Assembly (NCBI GenBank): GCA_023453335.1
Contig: JAEXTU010000180.1
Coordinates: 1-16,159 of the forward strand
Source: Pseudomonadota bacterium
GTDB taxonomy: Bacteria > Desulfobacterota > Desulfovibrionia > Desulfovibrionales > Desulfovibrionaceae
Direction: 5' to 3'
DNA length: 16,159 nt
Positions 1 to 7,660 of this stretch are shown piece by piece. The position numbers and the translations under genes are program-made. The notes beneath the pieces were generated by a model, which worked only from the letters and a program-made list of their open reading frames with translations, did no database searches and had not been told where the DNA came from. Numbering within the stretch: the first letter of the stretch is position 1; each line of letters opens with the position of its first letter.

Positions 1-297
1 GTTTTCCACGGCGCGGAGTGGCACGAGCGCGAAACCATGGATTTCTTCCCGGTGGTCTTCGCCGGCAATCCCAACCAGTCGCGCCTGCTCCTGCCCGCCG
101 AGATGGAGCCCGGGGTCCTGGCCAAGGACGCCAAGGCCCGCGCCTCCCTGGCGGTGCTCATGCAGTGGAGTGAGCTGGACATCCGGGACGAGTCCGCGCC
201 CGAGTGCGCGGCCCTGGCCGCCAAGGTCGCTGCCGCCGAGGCCGCTGCCGCCGCCGCCAAGGCCAAGAGCAAGGCCAAAGAGGAGGTGCAGGCATGA
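1..297 (+). CDS. nuoC: NADH-quinone oxidoreductase subunit C (30-kDa subunit), C-terminal part
   Basis: The reading frame is open from the first base, so the gene starts upstream of the window and only its last 98 residues are seen. The visible N-terminal part carries the family motif WHERE followed by a GNPNQ-type turn and RLLLP, matching the conserved NuoC end where the protein packs against NuoD in the peripheral arm of complex I. Canonical NuoC usually has an acidic W-x-E-R-E-x-x-D-M-F-G-I here; this copy reads ERETMDFFPVVF. After about residue 68 of the visible part, the protein ends in a tail made almost wholly of Ala, Lys and Glu (208-294), likely flexible or helical and not part of the usual fold. 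The TGA stop overlaps the nuoD start (ATGA), indicating translational coupling. The identity is fairly secure from motif plus position. Confidence 0.85.
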   Translation, partial: VFHGAEWHERETMDFFPVVFAGNPNQSRLLLPAEMEPGVLAKDAKARASLAVLMQWSELDIRDESAPECAALAAKVAAAEAAAAAAKAKSKAKEEVQA

Positions 298-1463
298 GCG
301 ACGCGCCGCTTGCGCAGATGGCCGGGGACCTCTACACCCAGCACTTCGAGCCCGGCCCCGACCCGGGCACCATGGTCGTCAACATGGGGCCGCAGCACCC
401 CTCCACCCACGGCGTGCTGCGCATCGTGTGCGAGCTGGACGGCGAGTACATCCGCCGCGCCGAGCCGGTGCTCGGGTACATCCACCGCATGCACGAGATC
501 ATGGGACAGACCAAGCCCGTGGCCCAGTTCTGGCCCAACATGGGCCGAGTGGACTACCTGCACGCCATGGGCTGGAACCACACCTTCGCCCTGGCCGCCG
601 AACGCCTGGGCGGCGTCGAGGTGCCGGAGCGGGCCGAGGTGCTGCGGGTGATCGCCACCGAGCTCAACCGCATCTCCTCGCACCTGCTCTGGTGGGGCGC
701 CTACCTCCTGGACCTGGGCGCCTTCACCCCTATCATGTACGCCTTCGCCGACCGGGAGATCCTCATGGACCTCATGCAGGTTCCCACCGGCTCCCGGCTC
801 ACCTACTGCTACTTCCGCTTCGGCGGGGTGAACGCGGACGTGGACGAGACCTTCGCGGACAAGCTGAAGGAGTACGTGAAGTACCAGCGCGCCCGCTTCC
901 CCATGTACCGCGACCTGGTCACCGACAACATCATCCTGCGCGGCCGCTGCGAGAAGATCGGCCCCATCAAACCGGAGATGATCCGGCGCTACGGCGCCAC
1001 TGGCCCGGTGGCCCGCGGCTCCAACATCCAGTACGACTGCCGCCGCAAGGAGCCGTACTCCATCTACGACAAGTTCGACTTCGAGATTCCCACCCGCACC
1101 GAGTCCGACGCCATGGCCCGCTACTATGTGCGCATGGCCGAGATGGAGCAGAGCCTGCGCATCCTGGACCAGGCCGCGGCCATGCTCCCCAAGGCCGGCG
1201 GCGGCCACGTGAACCCCAAGGCCCCCAAGCCCAACTGGAAGCTCCCGGCCGGCGACGTGTACGCCGCCACCGAGGGCGCGCGGGGCAAGATCGGCATCTA
1301 CATCGCCAGCGACGGCGGCAAGACCCCGTACCGGATCAAGCTGCGCGCGCCGGGCTTCTCCAACCTGAGCCTGTTCGCGGAACTGGCCCAGGGCACCCTG
1401 CTGGCCGATGCGGTGTCCATCCTGGGCAGCCTGGACCTCGTCATCCCGGAGATTGACCGATGA
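294..1463 (+). CDS. nuoD: NADH-quinone oxidoreductase subunit D (49-kDa subunit)
   Basis: This 389-residue protein is the quinone-site subunit of the complex I peripheral arm, evolved from the large subunit of NiFe hydrogenases but without its metal-binding cysteines. The N-terminal motif MGPQHPSTHG (residues 31-40) holds His35 and His39 of the quinone-site loop. RVDYLHAM (85-92) supplies the Tyr88 expected to bind the quinone head group. RISSHLLWWG and VPTGSRLTYCYFRFGGV are further family blocks, and the protein ends in the standard DLVIPEIDR-type terminus. The length fits the family (about 390-410). The start at 294 is chosen because it overlaps the nuoC stop and gives the usual N-terminus; a longer in-frame start at 204 lies inside nuoC and is rejected. 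The stop overlaps the nuoH start by ATGA. No signs of damage. Confidence 0.97.
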   Translation: MSDAPLAQMAGDLYTQHFEPGPDPGTMVVNMGPQHPSTHGVLRIVCELDGEYIRRAEPVLGYIHRMHEIMGQTKPVAQFWPNMGRVDYLHAMGWNHTFALAAERLGGVEVPERAEVLRVIATELNRISSHLLWWGAYLLDLGAFTPIMYAFADREILMDLMQVPTGSRLTYCYFRFGGVNADVDETFADKLKEYVKYQRARFPMYRDLVTDNIILRGRCEKIGPIKPEMIRRYGATGPVARGSNIQYDCRRKEPYSIYDKFDFEIPTRTESDAMARYYVRMAEMEQSLRILDQAAAMLPKAGGGHVNPKAPKPNWKLPAGDVYAATEGARGKIGIYIASDGGKTPYRIKLRAPGFSNLSLFAELAQGTLLADAVSILGSLDLVIPEIDR

Positions 1464-2464
1464 ACCTGGAAACCCTGGCCCAATCCCTGAACCTGACGTC
1501 GGACCTGGTGCCCCTGGTGCAGATCGCGGTGGGGCTGGTGGCCCTGGCCGCCTTCGTGGGGTTGAACGCGGTGCTCCTGGTCTGGATGGAGCGCAAGGTG
1601 GCCGGCCACTTCCAGCGCCGTCCCGGCCCCTACGAGGTGGGTCCCTGGGGCCTGCTGCAGACCGTGGCCGACGCCATCAAGCTTATCGGCAAACAGCTCT
1701 TCACCCCGCCCTGCGGCGACAAGACCCTGTTCTGGGCCGCGCCCTTCACCGCCTTCCTCCCGGTCTTCGTCATGCTCCTGCCCCTGCCCTGGGGCCGCAC
1801 CATCCTCGCCTTCCCGGTCAACCTCGGCCTCCTGCTCATCCTGGCCTTCGCCGGGCTGAACGTGCTGGCCCTGTGCCTGGCCGGCTGGGGCTCCAACAAC
1901 AAGTGGGCGCTCATCGGCGCGGCCCGCGCCGTGGCCCAGGGCGTGGCCTACGAGATTCCGCTCCTGCTGGCGGTCATGGCCGTGGTGTTCATGACCGGCT
2001 CCATGGACATGCAGTACATCGCGAACCTGCAGGGCGATTGGCCCTGGCAGTGGATCGGGGCGTCCCAGCCAGTGGCCTTCGTGATCTACGTGATCTGCGC
2101 CGTGGCCGAGACCAACCGCGCGCCCTTCGACCTGCCCGAGGCCGAGAGCGAGCTGACCGCGGGCTTCCACACCGAGTACTCGGGCATGGGCTTCGGCCTG
2201 TTCTTCCTGGCCGAGTACGCCAACATGATCGTGGTGTCGGCCGTGGCCACCACCCTGTTCCTGGGCGGCTGGCACGGCCCGGGCATGAGCGGCCCCTGGT
2301 GGTTCCTGCTCAAGGTCTACGCCCTCATCTTCCTCATGATGTGGTTCCGCTGGACCTATCCCCGGACCCGCTTCGACCAGCTCCTCAACGTGGCCTGGAA
2401 GTGGCTCATCCCCCTGGCCCTGGTGAACCTTGTGGTGACCGCGGTCCTGGTGAAACTGGTCTAA
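1460..2464 (+). CDS. nuoH: NADH-quinone oxidoreductase subunit H
   Basis: This 334-residue multi-spanning protein forms the membrane end of the quinone chamber and the first, E-channel part of proton translocation. Family signatures are clear. MERKVAGHFQRRPGP (about residues 43-57) is the conserved first-helix and loop motif. GLLQTVADAIKLIGKQ follows it. AETNRAPFDLPEAESELTAG (216-235), followed by FHTEYSG, is the acidic loop that faces the quinone cavity. Length is normal for the family (about 320-340). The ATG overlaps the nuoD stop, and a short 20-base gap with a GAGGA ribosome site leads to nuoI. All key acidic residues of the loop are present, so the subunit looks functional. Confidence 0.97.
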   Translation: MNLETLAQSLNLTSDLVPLVQIAVGLVALAAFVGLNAVLLVWMERKVAGHFQRRPGPYEVGPWGLLQTVADAIKLIGKQLFTPPCGDKTLFWAAPFTAFLPVFVMLLPLPWGRTILAFPVNLGLLLILAFAGLNVLALCLAGWGSNNKWALIGAARAVAQGVAYEIPLLLAVMAVVFMTGSMDMQYIANLQGDWPWQWIGASQPVAFVIYVICAVAETNRAPFDLPEAESELTAGFHTEYSGMGFGLFFLAEYANMIVVSAVATTLFLGGWHGPGMSGPWWFLLKVYALIFLMMWFRWTYPRTRFDQLLNVAWKWLIPLALVNLVVTAVLVKLV

Positions 2465-2484
2465 CCCTGCGAGGACGAATTCCC

Positions 2485-3213
2485 ATGCAGTGTCTGGACT
2501 CCGTACGCAAGACGGCCAAAAGCCTGTGGAGCCTGGTGGTGGGGCTGCGCGTCACCGGCGACAACATGGTGAAGCCCCAGATCACGGTCCACTACCCGCG
2601 CCGCACCGTGGAGAGCATCGAAGGCTACCGCGGCCACGTGCAGCTGGTGGGCAAGCCCGGCAATCCGGCCGAACCCAAGTGCATCTGTTGCATGATGTGC
2701 GTGAACAGCTGCCCCTCCAACTGCATCACCGTGGTGCAGGCCAAGGAAGAGGCTCCCGCGGCCGAGGAGGCCAAGGCCCCCAAGGCGGCCAAGGCCGCCG
2801 CCGCCGAGGCCCCGGCCCCCGCGGCCCAGGCCCCGGCGGAAAAGGCCGTGGAGCACGGCGGCAAGCTGGTCCCCAAGACCGCCGACGGGGTGGTGGCGCC
2901 CCCCGACGCGCCGGAGAAGCCCGCCAAGGCGGCGGGAGCGGACAAGGGCGACAAGGCCGCCAAGGGCGAGAAGAAGGCGGCCAAGAAGGCCCCCGGGGTC
3001 TGGACCCTGGACTTCACCCTGTGCAGCCTGTGCGGCACCTGCGTGGCGGTCTGCCCGGTGGACTCCCTGGAGTACTCCAGCAACGTGTACATCTGCAGCC
3101 GGGACCGGAAGGACTTCTCCAACATGGACATGCTCGCCCGGCTGCGCGCCCAGGCCCCGGCCGGGGCAGGGAAGGCGGCCCCGGCGGCCCCTGCCCAGGG
3201 CGAGGAGGCGTAA
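2485..3213 (+). CDS. nuoI: NADH-quinone oxidoreductase subunit I with a long insert between its two 4Fe-4S motifs
   Basis: This 242-residue ferredoxin-like subunit should hold clusters N6a and N6b, which carry electrons to N2 and quinone. The first motif is C66-x2-C69-x2-C72-x3-C76-P, with two extra cysteines at 68 and 80. The second is C180-x2-C183-x2-C186-x3-C190-P. In usual NuoI the last Cys of one motif and the first Cys of the other are about 28 residues apart; here there are 103. The extra roughly 75-80 residues (about 87-169; bases 2743-2991) are almost entirely Ala, Lys, Pro and Glu. The C-terminal tail is also Ala/Pro-rich. The ATG at 2485 follows GAGGA and gives a NuoI-like N-terminus with an amphipathic TAKSLWSLVVGLRVT stretch. 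Reading frame and flanking motifs are intact, so the insert looks tolerated and not a frameshift. Confidence 0.93.
   Translation: MQCLDSVRKTAKSLWSLVVGLRVTGDNMVKPQITVHYPRRTVESIEGYRGHVQLVGKPGNPAEPKCICCMMCVNSCPSNCITVVQAKEEAPAAEEAKAPKAAKAAAAEAPAPAAQAPAEKAVEHGGKLVPKTADGVVAPPDAPEKPAKAAGADKGDKAAKGEKKAAKKAPGVWTLDFTLCSLCGTCVAVCPVDSLEYSSNVYICSRDRKDFSNMDMLARLRAQAPAGAGKAAPAAPAQGEEA
2743..2991 (+). repeat. Low-complexity GCC/AAG-rich coding tract inside nuoI
   Basis: The DNA encoding the NuoI insert is built from imperfect repeats of GCCAAG, AAGGCC and CCGGCC triplet groups, which give the Ala/Lys/Pro-rich protein segment between the two cysteine motifs. Such a tract can lengthen or shorten by replication slippage in multiples of three. 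A shorter tract of the same kind encodes the NuoC tail (208-294). The repeats are degenerate, not a clean tandem array. Confidence 0.6.
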
Positions 3214-3216
3214 GTC

Positions 3217-3732
3217 ATGGACTACCAGTTGGCAGCGAAACTCCTGTTCGGGCTCTACGCCCTGGTCATTGTGGCGGGCGGCCTTATCGCGGTGCTGTCC
3301 CGCAACCTGGTGCGGGCCATGGTGGGGCTGGTGCTCACCCTGTTCGGGGTGGCGGGCATGTACCTTTTGCTCAACACCCCCTTCCTGGCCTTCATGCAGA
3401 TACTCATCTACGTGGGCGCGGTGGTGATCCTCATCTTCTTCGCCATCATGCTCACCCGCTCCCCGGCCGGGGGCGAGGAGGGCAAGCCGCGCTGCTGCCG
3501 CCAGGCCTTTCTGGCGCTCCTGGCCGGGCTGATCCCGGCCGTGGTGCTGGGCGCGGCGGTGCTCAACATCCCCCAGGCCAGCACCGGCCGGCCCGCCGAG
3601 GCCCCGCTCAAGTACCTGGGTGCCGGACTGGTGACCAACTACGTGCTGGCCTTCGAGCTCATCTCGGTGGTCCTGTTCATAGCCATGGCCGGCGCAGTGC
3701 TGCTCGGCTTCACCCGGAGGAAGGGCCAATGA
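3217..3732 (+). CDS. nuoJ: NADH-quinone oxidoreductase subunit J
   Basis: This is a 171-residue membrane subunit with five predicted helices, located between NuoH and NuoK/NuoN in the membrane arm. The third helix reads IYVGAVVILIFFAIML (about 64-79) and contains Tyr65 and the glycine that lets this helix switch shape during turnover in the family. The last helix (about 146-163) ends just before a basic tail, TRRKG. The start at 3217 follows CGAGGAGG with good spacing, three bases after the nuoI stop. The stop overlaps the nuoK start as ATGA. A Cys pair in RCCRQ (93-94) on a loop is unusual but has no assigned role. Confidence 0.94.
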   Translation: MDYQLAAKLLFGLYALVIVAGGLIAVLSRNLVRAMVGLVLTLFGVAGMYLLLNTPFLAFMQILIYVGAVVILIFFAIMLTRSPAGGEEGKPRCCRQAFLALLAGLIPAVVLGAAVLNIPQASTGRPAEAPLKYLGAGLVTNYVLAFELISVVLFIAMAGAVLLGFTRRKGQ

Positions 3733-4037
3733 CCCCGCTCGTGCTCTTTCAACTGGCGGCCCTGGCGCTGCTGGCCCTGGGCCTGTTCGGCCTGGTCTGG
3801 CGCCGGAGCCTGGTGGGCATGCTCATCAGCGTGGAGCTCATGCTCAACGGCGCAGGGCTCTCCATTGTGGCCGCGGGCCAGCTCACCCCGGCCGACGGCG
3901 TCACGGCCCAGCTGGCCACCTTGCTGATCATGGGCCTCGCTGCGGCCGAAGCAACCCTGGTGCTGGCCATCGTGCTGGTGGTGGTCAAGCGGTTCGGGCA
4001 CGGCGAAAGCCAGGACATCTTCGAGCTGAAAGGGTAA
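3729..4037 (+). CDS. nuoK: NADH-quinone oxidoreductase subunit K
   Basis: This 102-residue, three-helix subunit is homologous to MrpC and carries part of the central proton path. Both essential membrane glutamates are present: Glu36 in ISVELMLNG (helix 2) and Glu74 in AAAEATLVLAI (helix 3). Length matches the family (about 100). The start overlaps the nuoJ stop by ATGA and the next gene begins after a three-base gap. Only one nuoK is seen, although this operon carries four antiporter-type genes downstream. Confidence 0.96.
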   Translation: MTPLVLFQLAALALLALGLFGLVWRRSLVGMLISVELMLNGAGLSIVAAGQLTPADGVTAQLATLLIMGLAAAEATLVLAIVLVVVKRFGHGESQDIFELKG

Positions 4038-4040
4038 CCC

Positions 4041-5540
4041 ATGGAAACCGTTGAAAGCATCCGCCTGATCGTCCCCCTGGTGGCGACCCTCGTCGCACCG
4101 TTCGGCATCTGGCTGGCCCGCAAGAGCGAGAACCAGCGCGAGGCGGTGTCCTTCGTGGCCGCCATCATCGCGTTCCTGGGCATGCTCTCCTACGTGCCCC
4201 TGGTCCTGGCCGGCAAGGTCCTGACCCTCACCGTGTTCACCCTGCTGCCCGGGGTGACGGTGCGGTTCTGCGTGGACGGGCTGACCCTGGTCTTCGGACT
4301 CCTGTCCACCTTCCTGTGGTTCTGGGTCACCAGCTACAACATCGGGTACATGCGCTCCCTCAAGGAGCACGCCCAGACCCGCTACTACTTCTGCTTCGCG
4401 GTGGCCATCTTCGGCGCGGTGGGCGTGGCCATGGCCGCCAACGTCCTCACCCTGTACCTCTTCTACGAGGTCATCTCGGTGTTCACCTACCCCCTGGTCG
4501 CCCACCACCAGGACGACGAGGCCTTCACCGGGGCGCGGAAGTACATGGTGTACCTCATGGGCACCTCCAAGCTGTTCTTCCTCCCGGCCATGGCGCTCAC
4601 CTACGTGCTCTGCGGCACCCTGGAGTTCAACCTGGTGGACGTGGTGCACGGCATGTTCCCGGCCGAGGTGGTGGCCGCGCACCCGCACCTGGTGCAGCTC
4701 ACCTACGCCCTGTACATCGCGGGCCTGGCCAAGGCCGCGCTCATGCCGTTCCACAACTGGCTGCCCTCGGCCATGGTGGCGCCCACCCCGGTCTCGGCCC
4801 TGCTCCACGCGGTGGCCGTGGTCAAGGCGGGCGTCTTCTCCGTCTCCCGGGTCATGCTCTCCGGCTTCGGCGTGGACGCCCTGTACAACCTGAACCTGGG
4901 CATCCCCACCGCGTACGTGGCGGCCTTCACCATCGTGGCCGCCTCGCTCATCGCCCTCACCAAGGACGACCTCAAGGCGCGGTTGGCCTACTCCACGGTG
5001 AGCCAGCTCTCCTACGTGGTCATCGGCGTGGCCATGCTCACGCCCATGGCCGTGCAGGGCGGCATCATGCACATCGCCCACCACGGCTTCTCCAAGATCA
5101 CACTGTTCATGGGCGCCGGCGCAATCTACGTGGCCACCCACACCAAGAAGATCAGCCTCATGGGCGGCATGGGCCGGCGCATGCCCTGGACCTTCGGGGC
5201 CTTCGCCATCGCGGCCCTGTCCATGATCGGCGTGCCCCCGGTGTGCGGCTTCGTGTCCAAGTGGTACATGGTCAACGGCGCGGTGGACATCCATCGCTAC
5301 GTCCTGCTCTGCGCGCTCCTGGCCTCCACCATTCTGAACGCCGGCTACTTCACCCCCATCATCATCAAGGCCTTCTTCGGCAAGCCGGCCGAAGGCGTGG
5401 ACCTGGAGCACTACTCCGAGGCCCCCTTGACCATGGTCGTGCCCCTGTGCCTCACGGCGACCATCTCCGTGTTCCTCGGCCTGTACCCCGAGACCTTCTT
5501 GAACATCATCAAGATGTTCCTCTTCAGAGGAGGGTATTAG
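4041..5540 (+). CDS. MrpD-like proton/cation antiporter subunit of complex I
   Basis: This 499-residue protein has about 14 predicted membrane helices and belongs to the proton-antiporter family shared by NuoL, NuoM, NuoN and Mrp MrpA/MrpD. The expected charged residues are all present: Glu143 in LFYEVISVFTYPL (TM5), Lys231 in GLAKAALMPFHNWLP (TM7), Lys262 in VVKAGVFS (TM8) and Lys352 in HHGFSKITLF (TM12). The block VAPTPVSALLHA is classical. It lacks the long C-terminal lateral helix of NuoL and resembles MrpD in length and sequence. It sits directly after nuoK, where nuoL normally lies. No other mrp genes (mrpA, B, E, F, G) surround it, so I infer that it is a pump module of this complex and not part of a separate Mrp antiporter. 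The transported ion (H+ or Na+) cannot be told from sequence. Confidence 0.85.
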   Translation: METVESIRLIVPLVATLVAPFGIWLARKSENQREAVSFVAAIIAFLGMLSYVPLVLAGKVLTLTVFTLLPGVTVRFCVDGLTLVFGLLSTFLWFWVTSYNIGYMRSLKEHAQTRYYFCFAVAIFGAVGVAMAANVLTLYLFYEVISVFTYPLVAHHQDDEAFTGARKYMVYLMGTSKLFFLPAMALTYVLCGTLEFNLVDVVHGMFPAEVVAAHPHLVQLTYALYIAGLAKAALMPFHNWLPSAMVAPTPVSALLHAVAVVKAGVFSVSRVMLSGFGVDALYNLNLGIPTAYVAAFTIVAASLIALTKDDLKARLAYSTVSQLSYVVIGVAMLTPMAVQGGIMHIAHHGFSKITLFMGAGAIYVATHTKKISLMGGMGRRMPWTFGAFAIAALSMIGVPPVCGFVSKWYMVNGAVDIHRYVLLCALLASTILNAGYFTPIIIKAFFGKPAEGVDLEHYSEAPLTMVVPLCLTATISVFLGLYPETFLNIIKMFLFRGGY

Positions 5541-5543
5541 CCC

Positions 5544-5810
5544 ATGCTGTCCGACCGCTTCGGCAACTGGCTGGAATGGCAGCGCATGAGGGCCCGGAAG
5601 TGGGGCATCCTCGCCGTCGTCTTCCTGGGACTCCTGGTGCTCCTGAACGTGGTCCTGCTTCCCCAACACCCACACTTCGACCTGGAGAAGATTCCGGGCT
5701 TCTGGGCCGTGTTCGGCCTGGGCGTCTGCTCGGTGATGGTCCTGGTCATGAAGGGTTTCGTGGGCAAAATTCTTGGCGTGTCCGAGGACTTCTATGACCG
5801 CGACAAATAG
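5544..5810 (+). CDS. Small two-helix membrane protein in the complex I operon, function unknown
   Basis: This 88-residue protein has a basic N-terminus (WQRMRARKWG), one hydrophobic helix at about 20-39, a short loop with HPHFDLEKIPGF, a second helix at about 52-72, and an acidic C-terminus (SEDFYDRDK). It lies three bases after the first antiporter gene, and its last 17 bases overlap the start of the next, so it is tightly built into the operon and probably made in fixed ratio with its neighbours. It is not NuoK, MrpC, MrpE, MrpF or MrpG by any motif I can see. Its position between two antiporter subunits suggests an accessory or linker subunit of the membrane arm; this is inference. The RBS is AGAGGAGGG at about 5525-5533, and the ATG at 5544 is well spaced. 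Confidence 0.75.
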   Translation: MLSDRFGNWLEWQRMRARKWGILAVVFLGLLVLLNVVLLPQHPHFDLEKIPGFWAVFGLGVCSVMVLVMKGFVGKILGVSEDFYDRDK

Positions 5811-7638
5811 CCTCCACCAAGCGGCAGAGTCGGTCATGGAGATGCTCCAGGGCCAGCAGCTGACCTCCTTCTACCACCCGGCCCTGTTCTTCCTGGCCGG
5901 CATCGTCCTCCTGCTCCTGTGGCAGGGCAAGGGCTGGCGCTGGATCGTGGTGCTGCCGCCCATCGGGGCCATCCTGGCGGTGCTCTCCATGGTGGGCGGG
6001 CAGGGCACCTTCGGCGAGGTCCACTACCTGGGCCTGACGCTCACCTTCGGCCGGGTCGACGCCCTGTCCATCGTCTTCGCCCACGTGTTCGCCATCCAGG
6101 CGCTGCTCGGGTTCATCTACGCCTACCACGTGGAGGACAAGGCGCAGCACGTGTTCGCCTCGCTCTACGTGGCCGGCGGCTTCGGCTGCGTGTTCGCGGG
6201 CGACTACCTGACGCTCTTCATCTTCTGGGAGCTCATGAGCGTGGGCAGCACCTTCCTGGTGTGGCTCAACCGCAAGCCCGAGTCCACCGCGGCCGGCTTC
6301 CGCTACTTCCTGTTCCACATGCTGGGCGGGCTGTTCCTGCTGTCCGGGCTGCTCCTGCGCTACGGCGACCTGGGCAGCTTCGCCTTCACCCACGTGGACC
6401 CGTCCACCGCCCAGTACTACGACTGGCTCATCCTCATCGGGTTCTGCGTCAACGCCGCGGTGGTGCCCCTGCACGCCTGGCTGCCCGACGCCTACCCCAA
6501 CGGCACGGTGACCGGCTCGGTGTTCATGAGCGCCTACACTACCAAGACCGCGGTGTACGTCCTGTGTCGGGGCTTCTACGGCTGGGAGGTCCTGGCCGTG
6601 GCCGGCACCATCATGGCGGTCTACGGCGTGCTCTACGCGACCATCGAGAACAGCACCCGCAAGATCCTGTCCTACCACATCGTGTCCCAGGTGGGATACA
6701 TGGTGGCGGGCATCGGCATCGGCACGGCCATGACCCTGGACGGCGCCTGCGCCCACGCCTACGCCCACATCCTGTACAAGGGCCTGCTCTTCATGTCCGC
6801 CGGCGCGCTGCTGTACGCCACCGGCACCCAGAAGCTCACCGAGATGGGCGGACTGGCCGCCCGCCTGCCCATCCTCATGATCTGTTACATGGCGGCCGGG
6901 CTCTCCATCTCCGGCATGCCCCTGTTCAACGGCTTCGTGTCCAAGACCATCACCATCGCGGGGGCCTTCGAGGCGCACAAGGCCATTCTGGGCGTCTTCC
7001 TGGAGGTGGCGGCGGTGGGCACGTTCCTCTCGGTGGGCATCAAGCTGCCGTACTTCGCCTTCTGGGGCGGCAAGCCCACCAACCGGACCATCCAGTTGAA
7101 GCCCCTGCCGCGCAACATGTACCTGGGCATGCTCCTGGGCGCGGGCCTGTGCCTGTTCACCGGCCTGTATCCCAAATTCCTCTACGACCTGCTGCCCTAC
7201 CACCTGGAGCACTGGAACCCCTTCGAGCCGTACAAGATCATGCAGGGCTTCATGCTCCTCGGGTTCACCGGCCTGGGCTTCTACCTGTTCCGCAAGATCA
7301 TGAAGCCGCACGCCCAGGTCAACCTGGACTTCGACTACGTGTACCGGCTCATGGGACGGGCGGTCCTGTTCCTGGTCTGCAAGCCCCTGGCGGTCATCGA
7401 CGCGGTCTGGAGCGAGGTCTACGCCCGCCTGGGCCTGAACAGCCTCATGGGCACGGCCAAGGGCGCGGGCTGGTTCGACCGCGCGGCCATTGACGGAGTG
7501 GTGGACGGGTCGGCCTACACCGTGCGCGGGGTGGGGCGTGGCCTGGCCAAGGTGCAGACCGGCCGGCTCCAGGATTACCTGGCCCTGGCCACCCTCATCG
7601 GCCTGTGCGCCTTCGCCCTGGTCTGGATCCTGGGCTGA
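5794..7638 (+). CDS. Antiporter-like subunit with NuoL-type C-terminal tail
   Basis: This 614-residue protein has a proton-antiporter core followed by a long tail. TM5 keeps Glu146 (IFWELMSVGS), TM8 keeps a lysine (Lys251, YTTKTAVYV), and TM12 keeps Lys329 (HILYKGLLF). The TM7 lysine is replaced by Asn220 in VNAAVVPLHAWLPDA; alignment is certain because the residue lies five before the conserved Pro, as in its three sister subunits. The usual PTPVSALIHA block is also replaced. After a helix at about 483-503, the segment 508-590 is amphipathic and leads to QTGRLQDYLALATL and a final helix, the pattern of the NuoL lateral helix and TM16. Total length equals NuoL. The ATG at 5794 is chosen for its GAGGA site with 5-base spacing; it overlaps the preceding gene by 17 bases. 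It is possibly the distal, NuoL-equivalent subunit. Confidence 0.85.
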   Translation: MTATNSLHQAAESVMEMLQGQQLTSFYHPALFFLAGIVLLLLWQGKGWRWIVVLPPIGAILAVLSMVGGQGTFGEVHYLGLTLTFGRVDALSIVFAHVFAIQALLGFIYAYHVEDKAQHVFASLYVAGGFGCVFAGDYLTLFIFWELMSVGSTFLVWLNRKPESTAAGFRYFLFHMLGGLFLLSGLLLRYGDLGSFAFTHVDPSTAQYYDWLILIGFCVNAAVVPLHAWLPDAYPNGTVTGSVFMSAYTTKTAVYVLCRGFYGWEVLAVAGTIMAVYGVLYATIENSTRKILSYHIVSQVGYMVAGIGIGTAMTLDGACAHAYAHILYKGLLFMSAGALLYATGTQKLTEMGGLAARLPILMICYMAAGLSISGMPLFNGFVSKTITIAGAFEAHKAILGVFLEVAAVGTFLSVGIKLPYFAFWGGKPTNRTIQLKPLPRNMYLGMLLGAGLCLFTGLYPKFLYDLLPYHLEHWNPFEPYKIMQGFMLLGFTGLGFYLFRKIMKPHAQVNLDFDYVYRLMGRAVLFLVCKPLAVIDAVWSEVYARLGLNSLMGTAKGAGWFDRAAIDGVVDGSAYTVRGVGRGLAKVQTGRLQDYLALATLIGLCAFALVWILG

Positions 7639-7660
7639 GTCAGCAAGGGAGAGACGGCCT

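Noticed and set aside
204..293. A 30-residue N-terminal extension of NuoD
   Set aside because: It lies in nuoC coding sequence, lacks a ribosome site and does not resemble NuoD; the ATG at 294 has the usual overlap and family start.
2490..4037. A long + strand frame running from nuoI through nuoJ into nuoK
   Set aside because: Only its last 102 codons (nuoK) are real; the rest is an out-of-frame Arg/Gly/Pro-rich shadow of nuoI and nuoJ, so no fusion protein is supported.
3639..5837. A 732-codon open frame on the minus strand opposite nuoK and the MrpD-like gene, and similar long ones at 5746-7311, 7943-9388 and 2461-3729
   Set aside because: These are His/Gln/Gly/Glu-rich translations typical of the antisense strand of GC-rich membrane-protein genes; they have no domains and lie opposite well-recognised genes.
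4041..7638. A complete Mrp-type Na+/H+ antiporter operon embedded in the nuo operon
   Set aside because: Only MrpD-like proteins are present; there is no MrpA, B, E, F or G, and the second protein has a NuoL-type tail.
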